Assembly: GCF_900149695.1 (NCBI RefSeq)
Contig: NZ_LT703004.1
Coordinates: 558,001 to 622,000, forward strand
From: Anderseniella sp. Alg231-50
GTDB taxonomy: Bacteria; Pseudomonadota; Alphaproteobacteria; Rhizobiales; Aestuariivirgaceae
Length of the DNA stretch: 64,000 nt
Direction: 5' to 3'
The translations under genes and the position numbers were made by a program. Under the pieces are notes generated by a model. That model did no database searches. It worked only from the letters and a program-made list of their open reading frames with translations, and was not told the origin of the DNA. Below, one piece after another: positions 24,986 to 34,620 of the stretch; position 1 is the stretch's first letter, and every line of letters begins with the position of its first letter.

Positions 24986-25795
24986 TCAGGAAAGCATGTC
25001 CGGATTGTCCGCCAGCGCCTCGTGATAATGCGGTTGAAAATGCAGCCAGCCGATGTATTCGCTGCCGACATGTTCTCTGCTGTATCGGGCCTTCTCCGGC
25101 GAGACGAGTACAGGCTTGATGCCTGTTGCCTCCAGCACGAGTTGCTGCTGGCAGCATCGTTCGAGAGCCAGGAACCAGAATGCCGCAGCATCAATGCTGT
25201 GGCGGCTTGCCGTCAGCAGCCCGTGATTACGATGGATCGCGGCCCGGTATTTTCCAAACGCGGCCGAGACCTTGTTGCCTGCCTCGACTTCAACGGCAAC
25301 CTTGCCCGCCTCCTCGTCAATCACACAGTGGTCTTCAAAGAACGCCGCCGCGTCCTGGCTGATCGGGTCCAGTTCCCGGCCGGTTGCCGCCCAGGTCGTG
25401 CCATAGATCGTGTGAGCGTGGCACATGGCAACAATGTCGGGATGATCCTCGTGGACGGCGGCATGAAGCACGAAGCCGGCCCGGTTTACCGCATAATCGC
25501 CTTCCACCACCTGGCCGTCATGATCCACCAGGATAAGGTTCGACAGGCTGACAGCCGAAAACGACACCGCCATGGGGTTGGTCCAGTAGAGATTCTTGCG
25601 CTCCGGATCGCGCACCGTCAGGTGTCCTGCAAAGCCGTAGTCGAATTTCTGTTTCGCAAACATGCGGCAGGCACCGACGAGATGTTGCTTGCGATATTGA
25701 CGATCCTCTTCCGGGCTGGAGAAGGACGGCATTTCCGGAAAGATCAACCCGTCTTGGGTGGGCTCGTAGAGCGATGGTCTGGACTGTATGTTCAT
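24986..25795 (-). CDS. Class II aldolase/adducin-domain protein
   Basis: The 269-residue protein has the zinc-binding HAH of class II aldolases in CHAHTIYG and a later RNHGLL histidine, with YGFAGHLTVRD and NRAGFVLHAAVHE in the usual places. Relatives are sugar-phosphate aldolases (fuculose type) or decarboxylases; free-acid substrates are also known. It sits downstream of the hydantoinase block on the same strand and may belong to the same catabolic region, although a gap and an unknown membrane gene separate them. Confidence 0.8.
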   Translation of the reverse strand: MNIQSRPSLYEPTQDGLIFPEMPSFSSPEEDRQYRKQHLVGACRMFAKQKFDYGFAGHLTVRDPERKNLYWTNPMAVSFSAVSLSNLILVDHDGQVVEGDYAVNRAGFVLHAAVHEDHPDIVAMCHAHTIYGTTWAATGRELDPISQDAAAFFEDHCVIDEEAGKVAVEVEAGNKVSAAFGKYRAAIHRNHGLLTASRHSIDAAAFWFLALERCCQQQLVLEATGIKPVLVSPEKARYSREHVGSEYIGWLHFQPHYHEALADNPDMLS

Positions 25796-25871
25796 GCGCT
25801 GTCTGTCCTCCGGATGAAATTCTCGCCTGGTCCGGGTATATGGACAGGCCCGATCCGGCAGGTCAACCGGG

Positions 25872-26450
25872 TCAGACCGACAGATTTCCCCCGTTCAACA
25901 CAAGATACGCCAAAAGCCCAATCCCCATCAGCCCCTGAACGACAATGACGGCGTACCAGAAGTTTGGCCTTTGTCTGTGCGGCGAGGGTTCGCTGACAAC
26001 CGCCATCTGCCCGCCGGACTTTTCCCGGAGCCATTTTACCTGCGACGCCGGCATAACCAGCTTCACATCCGGTGCACTGAGGAATTCAAGTTCATAGGAC
26101 TTTGAATTCAGGTACCAGAACTGTTGCCAGCCCTTGATCTCGGCATACGGAATGAACAGCGGTTTGTGGAAGAACGAAAACGGCGGGATGACGCTTAGTG
26201 CAAGGCCGTGCTCGTGAACGCCAATGGTCAGCAAGCCGTTATAGGATTTCGAGGCGACGCCTTTGCCATACATGACGGCGTGCTGGAAGTAGCGGGTTTC
26301 GATGGGACGCCGCCACGGGGCCTGGTAAAACTCGCCGAGATAGCGCCAGCGGTAGGAATCCCTGAAACAGATGAGATAGAGGGCGCCGCCAAACACGGTA
26401 AGACCAATCAGCATGAGCCAGGCCTTTTCGATCATTTCCGCTATTGTCAT
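25872..26450 (-). CDS. Unknown membrane protein with one helix at each end
   Basis: The 192-residue protein starts at the ATG at 26450. An N-terminal helix (about residues 9-29) is followed by about 130 soluble residues and a C-terminal helix (about 164-186). The middle resembles a PH-like or bacterial membrane-flanked beta domain (LALSVIPPFSFFHKPLFIPYAEI), a pattern I associate with DUF-type PH domains; not certain. It interrupts the catabolic gene order without overlap. Confidence 0.6.
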   Translation of the reverse strand: MTIAEMIEKAWLMLIGLTVFGGALYLICFRDSYRWRYLGEFYQAPWRRPIETRYFQHAVMYGKGVASKSYNGLLTIGVHEHGLALSVIPPFSFFHKPLFIPYAEIKGWQQFWYLNSKSYELEFLSAPDVKLVMPASQVKWLREKSGGQMAVVSEPSPHRQRPNFWYAVIVVQGLMGIGLLAYLVLNGGNLSV

Positions 26451-26679
26451 CAATCCACTTTCCGTACCATGCGTCCTGTTCGACCGCTTTTCCTGTCCGT
26501 TTCCTCCCGGATGGGTGGATCGAAGGTACGGAAACAACTTTAAGATTTGCTGAGGGATATTGCTTTTGCGGACGATGGCTCCCAGCCAATCGGCACGCGG
26601 CTGTCACCGTATAATCCACCGGCTTGGGTTCGGTTACAGCAAACAACACGGCCATTGCTTCACGTGTCGCTTCTCGATT

Positions 26680-27516
26680 TCAGGTTTTCCTGGTGTCGTC
26701 GATGATGTTCATTGTCGCGACGCCGCTATTGCCCAACTCGACTTTCGCGAAAGGACCGCCGTGGCACATGTTGCCGGGGTCCTGGCTGTCCATTGGTTGC
26801 GTTTCGGCCAAAATCTCTTCTGCAAATCGTTCCGCATTGTCCTTTGGCCGGTAACCGAGGAAGCTGGCCTTGCTGTTGTCCACCGGCACGCGGTCGTTGT
26901 TGGACACACCATAGACGACTGAAAATCCGGTAACTGGTGTTTCGATACTGCGTTGCGTCAGTTGGATCAGGTCGTCGTAGGACAGCCAGGAGCCAAGAGC
27001 GCGGGCATTGGTGACCTGCGCACAGGACAAAATCCGCATATGCACGCTCTCAAGGCCGCGCTTGTCCCAGTACATCGAACCCAGGTCCTCCGCAAAGCAC
27101 TTGGCCAGGCCATAGAAGGTGTCGGGGCGATGGCGGACTTCGGTGTCGATAAAATCAGTTTTCGGATGCATCCCCACGGCATGGATCGAGCTACCGTAGA
27201 TCACCCGTTTCAGCCCGTTCTGATAGGCCGCTTCCCAGATGTTGTAGGCACCGACAAAGTTCGGTCCCAGCAGCTTTTCAAACGGGCCTTCATCGGCATA
27301 GGCCCCCATGTGAACAACCATCTCGGCGCCCTGGAGGACTCGCATCATGTCATCAAGACTTGCCAAATCGCCCTTTGCATAGACCTCGCCCTCATAAAGC
27401 GAGCCGATGTCATCAACGATGTCGGTTGAGACGAGTTCGTCGCACATGGCGGACAGCGGCTCGCGCAGGTAAGATCCAAGCCGGCCAGCGGCCCCGGTAA
27501 GAACAAGTTTTTTCAT
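26680..27516 (-). CDS. NAD-dependent epimerase/dehydratase, uronate-dehydrogenase-like
   Basis: The 278-residue protein has the extended-SDR nucleotide site GAAGRLG, the catalytic Tyr-x-x-x-Lys as YGLAK, and Ser in YGSSIHAVG. The overall pattern resembles uronate dehydrogenase and related sugar-acid dehydrogenases. It is the last tightly spaced gene of the hydantoinase operon (12 bases after the aminotransferase) and probably oxidises a sugar-like or hydroxy intermediate. Confidence 0.8.
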   Translation of the reverse strand: MKKLVLTGAAGRLGSYLREPLSAMCDELVSTDIVDDIGSLYEGEVYAKGDLASLDDMMRVLQGAEMVVHMGAYADEGPFEKLLGPNFVGAYNIWEAAYQNGLKRVIYGSSIHAVGMHPKTDFIDTEVRHRPDTFYGLAKCFAEDLGSMYWDKRGLESVHMRILSCAQVTNARALGSWLSYDDLIQLTQRSIETPVTGFSVVYGVSNNDRVPVDNSKASFLGYRPKDNAERFAEEILAETQPMDSQDPGNMCHGGPFAKVELGNSGVATMNIIDDTRKT

Positions 27517-27528
27517 CTGATTGGACCT

Positions 27529-28737
27529 TTATGACAGGGTGAGTTTGGAAACCGCAGCGCTTAAGCGGTTCATTGCACGAGACAATACTTCGGTAGAAGC
27601 GGCAGTCGAGATGCGGAAAAACGGGGAAAGCTCATAGGCGCTGCCGGGTACGGCGGCAATACGGGCTTCCTTCAGGATGTAGGCGGTAATCCCGGCGTCA
27701 TCATGCAGGGTTTCACCTGTTTCGGTGACGGCACCGATCAAGGCGGCACAACCGACGAACGCGTAGAATGCACCGCCTGGCGGGTCGAGCGTCAACCCGT
27801 CTATTTCGCCGATACGTGCAACGACCAGATCGCGGCGTTCTTCAAAGGCTGCACGGAACCTGCGCACGTCATCCTGTGGTCCGTTCAGGGCAGCGGCAGC
27901 AGCGGCTTGAGCCACTGCGCAGGCGCCGGAACAAATCTGGCTTTGCACCTTGGTCATCGCTGCGATCAAGGGCTGCGGGCCTGCGCCATAGCCGATCCGC
28001 CAGCCGGTCATTGCATAGGCCTTGGAGACGCCGTTGACGGTCAGCGTGCGATCCTTGAGGTGCGGGCATGCGGCGGCGAAAGACAGAAATTCTGCGCCAT
28101 CAAACAGGATATGCTCGTAAATCTCGTCTGACAGGATCAGGACATCCGGGTGCTTTTCCAGCGCGGCTCCCAGCGCACGCAGCTCGTCACCGGAATACAC
28201 AGTTCCCGCCGGATTGGACGGCAGGTTGAGCATGATCCAGCGCGTTCTTGGCGTAATGGCCCCCTCAAGCGCCTGTGGGGTAAGACGGAACCCGTCGCTT
28301 GCAGGACACGGCAGGGTTACCGGTGTACCGCCAAGAATCAGAACGATGTCCTTGTACTGGCCGAAATACGGGGCGCAGAGCAGTACCTCGTCGCCGTCTT
28401 CGAGTGTTGCCATCATGGCGTTGAACAGGACCTGCTTGGCCCCGTTGGATACGATGACTTCATCGGCGCTGTATGCCAGCTTGTTCTCGCGTGCGAACTT
28501 GGCCATTACTGCCTGCTTCATCGCAACCGTGCCGCCTGTCGGCGGATAGCGGGTTTCGCCGTTCAATGCGGCCTTGTGCGCGGCTTCAATGATATGAGGC
28601 GGCGTGTCGAAATCCGGCTCGCCCAACCCAAGGTCGATGACATCCTCACCTGCCGCCTTTGCCGCCTTGGCGGCCTGTGAGACCCAGGCGGACGCGGATG
28701 GCTTGACCGGCGCAAGACGGGAGGCGGCAAAGTTCAT
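27529..28737 (-). CDS. Class I PLP-dependent aminotransferase (AspC-like)
   Basis: The 402-residue protein has the aminotransferase I/II fold, with GLGEPDFDTPPHI near the N-terminus, NLPSNPAGTVY in the middle and the PLP lysine in GVSKAYAMTGWRIGYG. It transfers an amino group between an amino acid and a 2-oxo acid. A four-base overlap joins it to the HpaI-type aldolase upstream, so it likely handles the 2-oxo acid made or used by that aldolase. Confidence 0.85.
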   Translation of the reverse strand: MNFAASRLAPVKPSASAWVSQAAKAAKAAGEDVIDLGLGEPDFDTPPHIIEAAHKAALNGETRYPPTGGTVAMKQAVMAKFARENKLAYSADEVIVSNGAKQVLFNAMMATLEDGDEVLLCAPYFGQYKDIVLILGGTPVTLPCPASDGFRLTPQALEGAITPRTRWIMLNLPSNPAGTVYSGDELRALGAALEKHPDVLILSDEIYEHILFDGAEFLSFAAACPHLKDRTLTVNGVSKAYAMTGWRIGYGAGPQPLIAAMTKVQSQICSGACAVAQAAAAAALNGPQDDVRRFRAAFEERRDLVVARIGEIDGLTLDPPGGAFYAFVGCAALIGAVTETGETLHDDAGITAYILKEARIAAVPGSAYELSPFFRISTAASTEVLSRAMNRLSAAVSKLTLS

Positions 28738-29507
28738 TTTAGCTGCCCTTTCACAGCGCCCAGCAGCGCATCAGAGGCCTTTGCAAGCAACGATGCATCG
28801 GTTCCGCAGGCCACAAACGTGAAACCTTCGTCCAGCAGTTCTGCCGCAAAGACCGGGTCAAGAACCAGCGTCCCGACCGGAATGCCCATGGCGATCAGTT
28901 TCCGGGCGGCGGGCCTGATAATCGCCCAGACCTCTGCGTCCATCGGTTTGCCGACCTTGCCGATGTCAGCAGCAATGTCGGCGGGCCCAAAGAAGATGCC
29001 GGAGACGCCAGGAACAGCCGCAATCTCTTCGGCGCGCGCCACAGCGGCGGCAGTTTCGAGTTGCAGAACAACCGTTACTTCATCCTCGATACGGGCCACG
29101 TAATCCGTCACCCGGCCAAATTTGGTCGCACGGGTCGCACCGGACACGCCACGTATGCCACCGGGTGGATAGCGTGTGGAGGCCACCGCCTTTTCCGCTT
29201 CCTGCACTGTTTGAATCATCGGGAACAAAAGCCCCGGCACTCCCAGATCGAGCAGCCGTTTAACAATAACCGGATCGTTCCATTCCGGCCGCACGATTGC
29301 GGTCGTGTCGGTCGCTGAAAATGCCTGCAGTTGCCCGAGGACGCTGAAATAATCATTGGGCGAATGCTCCATATCAATCAGCACCCAGTCGTAGCCCGCC
29401 GGTGCCGTCACTTCGGCAACAAACGGGCTGGAAAGCGAAATCCACAGGCCAACCTGTTTATTTCCCGCCGCAATTGCGCGGGTGAAACGGTTTTGGGCCA
29501 GTTTCAT
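28734..29507 (-). CDS. HpcH/HpaI-family aldolase
   Basis: The 257-residue protein has the HpaI pattern: DMEHSPND, RPEWND, PGGIRGVSGATRATKFG and FFGPADIAADIG, with the acidic metal ligand in QLETAAAV. These metal-dependent aldolases cleave 4-hydroxy-2-oxo acids to pyruvate and an aldehyde. It overlaps the FAD oxidoreductase by one base and the aminotransferase by four. Confidence 0.85.
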   Translation of the reverse strand: MKLAQNRFTRAIAAGNKQVGLWISLSSPFVAEVTAPAGYDWVLIDMEHSPNDYFSVLGQLQAFSATDTTAIVRPEWNDPVIVKRLLDLGVPGLLFPMIQTVQEAEKAVASTRYPPGGIRGVSGATRATKFGRVTDYVARIEDEVTVVLQLETAAAVARAEEIAAVPGVSGIFFGPADIAADIGKVGKPMDAEVWAIIRPAARKLIAMGIPVGTLVLDPVFAAELLDEGFTFVACGTDASLLAKASDALLGAVKGQLK

Positions 29508-30718
29508 CAGATAATCGCCTTTTCAATGATCGGGCGGTTCTGTTCGATGCGCTCAAAGTTGAACGGCGACATGTCGAGCGATTTGTAGGCCCCATGCACC
29601 ATGATCTCCGCCGTGCCGCGCCCCATGGCGGGGCTTTGTTGCAGGCCGTGGCCGGAAAAGCCGTTCAGGAAGAAGAAATTTTCGACCTGGGTATGCGGTC
29701 CCATGATCGCATTGTGATCGAAGGTATTGTAAGCGTAATGACCACCCCATTCTGACTGCACCCTGATCGCCTCAAACTGCGGGATGCGTGTGGCCAGGAC
29801 AGGCCAGACGTGATTTTCCCAGATGCTGTGATCCATGTGAAAATCATCGTAATCGACGGCGGGGTCGACATCGGAATGGCCGCCACACTGATAGGTGCCG
29901 CCTCCGTTTTCACGCACGTGAACACCCGATGGGTCAATCGTCAGCGGCAGATCGCGGTCCAGCGGCGTTTCCGCCGAGAAAATCCACGAGAACCGCTTGC
30001 GAGGCTCAACAGGGACATTGAGGCCGGCCATCTTTGCCGTCTCAATCGCGCGCGGACCAGATGCGTTCAGAACTTGACCACATGCAATCTGCTGGCCTGA
30101 TTTGAGTGTAATGCTCTCGACCCTTGTGCCGGCAGTGTTTTTGGTCATTGCCACAACTTCGTTATGGACGAATTCCACGCCGCGCTCGCGGGCAGACCTG
30201 CGCCACCAGTCAAATACCGCCGTTGCGTCCCAAAACCCCTCATCCACAAGATTGATGGACCCCAGCACAATGTCATCCACGTTATAAAATGGATAGGCTT
30301 CCCTGATCTGCTGGGGTGTCATCAATTGCGTTGCCGCACCGGCGGCGACTTGCGTGGCTTGGCTTTCGCGCAGGACGTCGGCGAAATCGTCGTTGTCCGC
30401 CAGATACATGTAGCCGAAATTCTTGATTTCCAGATCCGGGACACGGTCATCATTGCCCATATATCGGGGCAGGTTCTTGACGAAGTCCGCTGCAAACTGG
30501 GAAATCCGAACATTCAATTCGGTTGAGAACTGCTGACGCATGCAGGAGTTGGTATGCATCGTTGAGGAGTTTTCGTAAGTCGGATCTCTTTCCACGACGA
30601 GAACCGTGCCATCGAAATCCGCGTCATCCGACAAAAACCAGGCGGCAGAAGCACCCATAATGGCGCCTCCCACGATAACGATGTCATAGCTGGTTTCCTG
30701 CGGTGCCTGTGTTGTCAT
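29507..30718 (-). CDS. FAD-dependent amine/amino-acid oxidoreductase (DAO family)
   Basis: The 403-residue protein has an N-terminal dinucleotide-binding site (IVGGAIMGASAAWFLS) and a DAO-type C-terminus (HNAIMGPH, FFFLNGFSGHGLQQSPAMGRG). Relatives include sarcosine oxidase and FOXRED1-like proteins, which oxidise secondary or primary amines. With HyuA/HyuB it fits a route in which ring opening of a hydantoin-like or oxoproline-like compound gives an N-substituted amino acid; the substrate is inferred. Confidence 0.8.
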   Translation of the reverse strand: MTTQAPQETSYDIVIVGGAIMGASAAWFLSDDADFDGTVLVVERDPTYENSSTMHTNSCMRQQFSTELNVRISQFAADFVKNLPRYMGNDDRVPDLEIKNFGYMYLADNDDFADVLRESQATQVAAGAATQLMTPQQIREAYPFYNVDDIVLGSINLVDEGFWDATAVFDWWRRSARERGVEFVHNEVVAMTKNTAGTRVESITLKSGQQIACGQVLNASGPRAIETAKMAGLNVPVEPRKRFSWIFSAETPLDRDLPLTIDPSGVHVRENGGGTYQCGGHSDVDPAVDYDDFHMDHSIWENHVWPVLATRIPQFEAIRVQSEWGGHYAYNTFDHNAIMGPHTQVENFFFLNGFSGHGLQQSPAMGRGTAEIMVHGAYKSLDMSPFNFERIEQNRPIIEKAII

Positions 30719-32427
30719 TTGACTGCTTCTCCCTTGGCTATTGCCGCCTGGACGGCCGCGATATCGGACGCGCCCAGACCATAGTCATTGGCTGCTGTTT
30801 CAGCAGAGATATATCCACGCTCAAGATCGCGCTTCACCAATTCGACCGGCCGGTCTTTTGGATCGCCATAGCCGGCACCGCCGGGAAACGCCATCATCAC
30901 CTTGCGGCCGTGCGGGACGAACTGCTTGCCCTTGCCGTTCATCGGCGTGCCGTCGTCCTGCACAATTGTGGTTGCAGCACCGGGACCACCACCGCGACGC
31001 CCGCGCGCGGGATGCTTGACGCGATCAAACATTGCCTGGATGTCGAACTCGTGACCTTCCCGGGCGCCCACCTCCATATATTGTCCAAGGCCGCCGCGCA
31101 GCTTGCCGGAGCCGCCTGAATCGGGTCGTAGTTCCTTACGCCATATGATGACTGGGCCGGCGTGTTCTGTCGCTTCAACCGGCATGGTCATCACGCCGGA
31201 TGGAAACGCAGTGGCATTCAGACCGTCATGTTCGGGACGCGCGCCCGATCCGCCGGAGTTGAACGTCAACACCTCGGACCGCCGCGCGTTTTCCGGCGCA
31301 GGCGCGTCGGTTCGCGGGCGTAACGAGACCTGGAAGTTGCACAGACAGCCTGCGCCCTCTGCCGGTACCAGCCCCGGCACGATCTTGTCGAATGCGTCGA
31401 AGACGGTATCCGGCACAAAGTGACCTACGATATGTCGTAAAGCGACAGGTGCAGGGTGTATGGCGTTAACAATGGTGTTGATTGGCGCTTTGATCTCAAA
31501 CGGAGCGAGGGACGCAGCGTTATTGGGTATTTCAGGCGCGATTGCGACCTTGAGCGCGTAGCATGCATAGGCCTTGGCATAGACCAGCGGGCAGTTGATG
31601 CCCTTCTTGTCGAGACCCGAAGTGCCGGTGAAGTCAGACACAATCCTGTCTTCATGAACGCTGACCTTGACCTTAAGCGTGATCGGTGTGTCGAATCCAT
31701 CTATGGTCATCTCGCCTGTCGCTGTCTTGCGCGGAAGCGCTGCGATCCGCTCGATCGTGGCGCGGCGCGAGTTTTCAAGGACGAAGGAGGCAATATCGTT
31801 CAAATCGTCGAGCGCGAACTCCTCCATCATGTCGATCAGGCGCCGGTGGCCGATTTCATTGCAGGTTGCCAGCGCATACATGTCACCGATCAGCTGATCG
31901 GGTTCGCGCACATTGCCGCGCACGATCCGGACAAGCGTTTCATCGACGCGGCCGCGCTCGGCAAACTTCATGATCGGAATGTAGAGACCTTCTTCATAGA
32001 CGCTTGCAGCATCAGCGCCAAAACCGCGTCCGCCGATGTCCACGATATGGGCCGTACAGGCGAAGAACCCAACCAGTTTGCCACGGTGGAATGACGGGCT
32101 GACCATGGTGATGTCGTGCAGGTGCCCGGTACCTTCCCATGGATCGTTGGTAATGTAGACGTCGCCCTCGAAAATGTTGTCTCGTGCGATGCGGCGGATG
32201 AAGTGCGCCACCGCATCTGCCATTGCGTTGACGTGGCCCGGCGTGCCGGTAACGGCTTGCGCCAGCATCCGGCCCTGCACGTCATAAGCGCCCGCTGACA
32301 AATCGCCAGCCTCGCGAACCGAAGTCGAAAAGGCCGTGCGCACCAGCGCCTGCGCCTGTTCCTCGACAACTGAGATCAGCCGGTTCCACATGACCTGATA
32401 GGCGACGTTGGAATGTCCTTTTGTCAT
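30715..32427 (-). CDS. Hydantoinase/oxoprolinase subunit B
   Basis: The 570-residue protein matches HyuB: an N-terminal AFSTSVREAGDLSAGAYD, a metal-site region TNDPWEGTGHLHDI and a C-terminal GGGGSG-like turn (FNSGGSGARPEHDG). HyuB joins HyuA to hydrolyse cyclic amides (5-oxoproline, N-methylhydantoin) using ATP. It lies four bases after HyuA and overlaps the FAD oxidoreductase by four. Confidence 0.9.
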   Translation of the reverse strand: MTKGHSNVAYQVMWNRLISVVEEQAQALVRTAFSTSVREAGDLSAGAYDVQGRMLAQAVTGTPGHVNAMADAVAHFIRRIARDNIFEGDVYITNDPWEGTGHLHDITMVSPSFHRGKLVGFFACTAHIVDIGGRGFGADAASVYEEGLYIPIMKFAERGRVDETLVRIVRGNVREPDQLIGDMYALATCNEIGHRRLIDMMEEFALDDLNDIASFVLENSRRATIERIAALPRKTATGEMTIDGFDTPITLKVKVSVHEDRIVSDFTGTSGLDKKGINCPLVYAKAYACYALKVAIAPEIPNNAASLAPFEIKAPINTIVNAIHPAPVALRHIVGHFVPDTVFDAFDKIVPGLVPAEGAGCLCNFQVSLRPRTDAPAPENARRSEVLTFNSGGSGARPEHDGLNATAFPSGVMTMPVEATEHAGPVIIWRKELRPDSGGSGKLRGGLGQYMEVGAREGHEFDIQAMFDRVKHPARGRRGGGPGAATTIVQDDGTPMNGKGKQFVPHGRKVMMAFPGGAGYGDPKDRPVELVKRDLERGYISAETAANDYGLGASDIAAVQAAIAKGEAVK

Positions 32428-32431
32428 GGTG

Positions 32432-34510
32432 CTATGCCTTCACAAGGATGTCGATGCAGCCGTCGGGCTGGCGGACCGCAGTGCGGCTGGAGGGGATGAT
32501 GATGGTCGTCTCGTCTTCGGTGATAACGCCTGGCCCCGGTACAGCAGCACCTTGTGTCATGTCATTACGCAGAACGACGGTGGCATCGACGAAGTCGGCA
32601 ACAACAGGATCGAACAGTTTCCGGTCACCTTGTGCGGGTGCCTCGCTGGAGCCTGGATCCTCGGACACTCTAGCGACTGTCTCCGGTGGTGTGGTGGCAT
32701 TCACCGACCAAACCGTGATCTCGATGTTCATTCCTTCAACAGGACGGCCAAACAGCTTCGTGTAGTCCTCAATAAACCGTGCCTCGAACGTGGCGACATC
32801 CGGGTTCATCGCCTGGTCTTCTGTCAGGGTGACGGGAATTTCCCAGCCCTGGCCGGAATAGCGCATATAGGCCTTGAATTCGGACAAGATCGGGCTGTCG
32901 GCGTCACAACTGCGTACAAACCCGGTAGCTTCGGCCTTCAGGTCAACCAGCAGGGACCTGATCTTCTCCGCATCAAAACCGTCCAGGGTCATATAGACTG
33001 ACCGGTTCGCCTCAAAGCTGAAGGGCGCACGCAGGAATCCGATGGCGGAGCCGACCCCTGCCCCCGGCGGGACCAGCAGGCGCCCCACGCCGAGTTTCTC
33101 GCACAAACGCCCGGCGTGAAGCGGCGCTGCGCCTCCGAAGGCGATCATGGTGTATTCCGACAGGTTCTCACCATTTTCAACCGCATGAACACGGGCGGCG
33201 TTTGCCATGTTTTCGTCCACGACCTCGGCCAGGCCGAAGGCAGCAGTCGTTGCATCCATATCCAGCACGTCACCCAGAACAGTGGTGAGCGAATTTGCTG
33301 AAGACTGTGAGTCCAGCCTGATCGAGCCGCCGGCAAAATTTTCCGGATCCAGCTTGCCCAGCACAAGGTCTGCATCTGTGACCGCGGGCTTGTCTCCGCC
33401 GCGTCCGTAACAGGCTGGCCCCGGTTCCGACCCTGCACTTTCCGGTCCAACGCGGATCTGGCGCAGGCTGTCTACATGGGCGAGTGAGCCACCGCCGGCG
33501 CCGATTTCGACCATGTCAATCACGGGAATCGAAATCGGCATGCCGGAGCCTTTCTTGAAGCGGTAGGTGCGCGCGACCTCAAACACACGCGACGTCTTGG
33601 GTGTCTGGTTCTTGATCAGGCAAATCTTGGCCGTTGTGCCGCCCATGTCGAATGACAGGACCTTGTCCAGTCCATAGCGTGCCGCGATGTTGGCCGCGAA
33701 AACCGCTCCGCCGGCAGGCCCGGACTCCACCAGACGCACCGGGAATTCTGCAGCACTCTCGATGGAAATAATCCCGCCGCCGGAATGCATCAGGAATATG
33801 TTGCAGTGCGAACCCTCGTCGCGCAGACGCCCCTCAAGGCGACTCAGGTAGGATTTCATGAGCGGCTTTATGTATGCATTGGCGACTACTGTGTTGAACC
33901 GCTCATACTCACGCATCTGCGGAGAGACCTCAGACGACAGCGACACCATCGCGTCAGGCATTTTCTCGGCCAGCACATCACGGACCAGCGTTTCATGCGC
34001 ATCGTTGAGATAGGAGTGGATCAGGCCAACCGCAACGCTTTCATACCCGGCAGCGGCGATCTGATCGACTACTGGTTCGACGTCTGCACGCGTCAGAGGC
34101 ATCAGTTCAGTGCCACTCGCATCAATGCGACCCGGCACAGTGTAACGCATCTGACGCGGCAGCAGCGGCTCGGGCAGATTGAGGTTCAGATCATATTGCT
34201 CAAACCGCGATTCAGTACGCATCTCTATCACATCGCGAAAGCCTTCAGTTGTGATCAATGCGGTCTTGGCACCGCGCCGCTCAATCAGTGCATTGGTTGC
34301 AAGCGTGGTGCCGTGGATGATCTGACCGATCTCGGACGGTGTGATTCCAGCTTTTGTACAGACCTGTTGCATCCCACCGATAATGGCGTTTTCAGGCGCG
34401 ACATAAGTGGTCAGCACCTTGGTCGAATACGATGAGTTGTCGACCTCTAGAACGACGTCGGTAAACGTCCCGCCAATATCGACACCAAGGCGCACAGATT
34501 GCTTTTTCAT
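32432..34510 (-). CDS. Hydantoinase/oxoprolinase subunit A (ATP-dependent)
   Basis: The protein of about 692 residues begins with the ASKHA ATPase site LGVDIGGTFTDVVLE. It contains HGTTLATNALIERRGAKTALI, DMGGTTAKICLI and the C-terminal IAFGGAAPLHAG typical of HyuA. The ATG at 34510 follows GAGGTGG; a GTG three codons earlier overlaps that site. It phosphorylates or activates the cyclic amide for ring opening with HyuB. It heads the tight six-gene operon, with the LysR gene just upstream. Confidence 0.9.
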   Translation of the reverse strand: MKKQSVRLGVDIGGTFTDVVLEVDNSSYSTKVLTTYVAPENAIIGGMQQVCTKAGITPSEIGQIIHGTTLATNALIERRGAKTALITTEGFRDVIEMRTESRFEQYDLNLNLPEPLLPRQMRYTVPGRIDASGTELMPLTRADVEPVVDQIAAAGYESVAVGLIHSYLNDAHETLVRDVLAEKMPDAMVSLSSEVSPQMREYERFNTVVANAYIKPLMKSYLSRLEGRLRDEGSHCNIFLMHSGGGIISIESAAEFPVRLVESGPAGGAVFAANIAARYGLDKVLSFDMGGTTAKICLIKNQTPKTSRVFEVARTYRFKKGSGMPISIPVIDMVEIGAGGGSLAHVDSLRQIRVGPESAGSEPGPACYGRGGDKPAVTDADLVLGKLDPENFAGGSIRLDSQSSANSLTTVLGDVLDMDATTAAFGLAEVVDENMANAARVHAVENGENLSEYTMIAFGGAAPLHAGRLCEKLGVGRLLVPPGAGVGSAIGFLRAPFSFEANRSVYMTLDGFDAEKIRSLLVDLKAEATGFVRSCDADSPILSEFKAYMRYSGQGWEIPVTLTEDQAMNPDVATFEARFIEDYTKLFGRPVEGMNIEITVWSVNATTPPETVARVSEDPGSSEAPAQGDRKLFDPVVADFVDATVVLRNDMTQGAAVPGPGVITEDETTIIIPSSRTAVRQPDGCIDILVKA

Positions 34511-34620
34511 AGGACCCACCTCAAACCAGCTGGTTCGAATTTGCGGGACGCACTGGATAGCCTCAAATTATTTATCAATATATGAGTGATAAAAAAATTT
34601 GATCCTGAATATCTTCGTGT

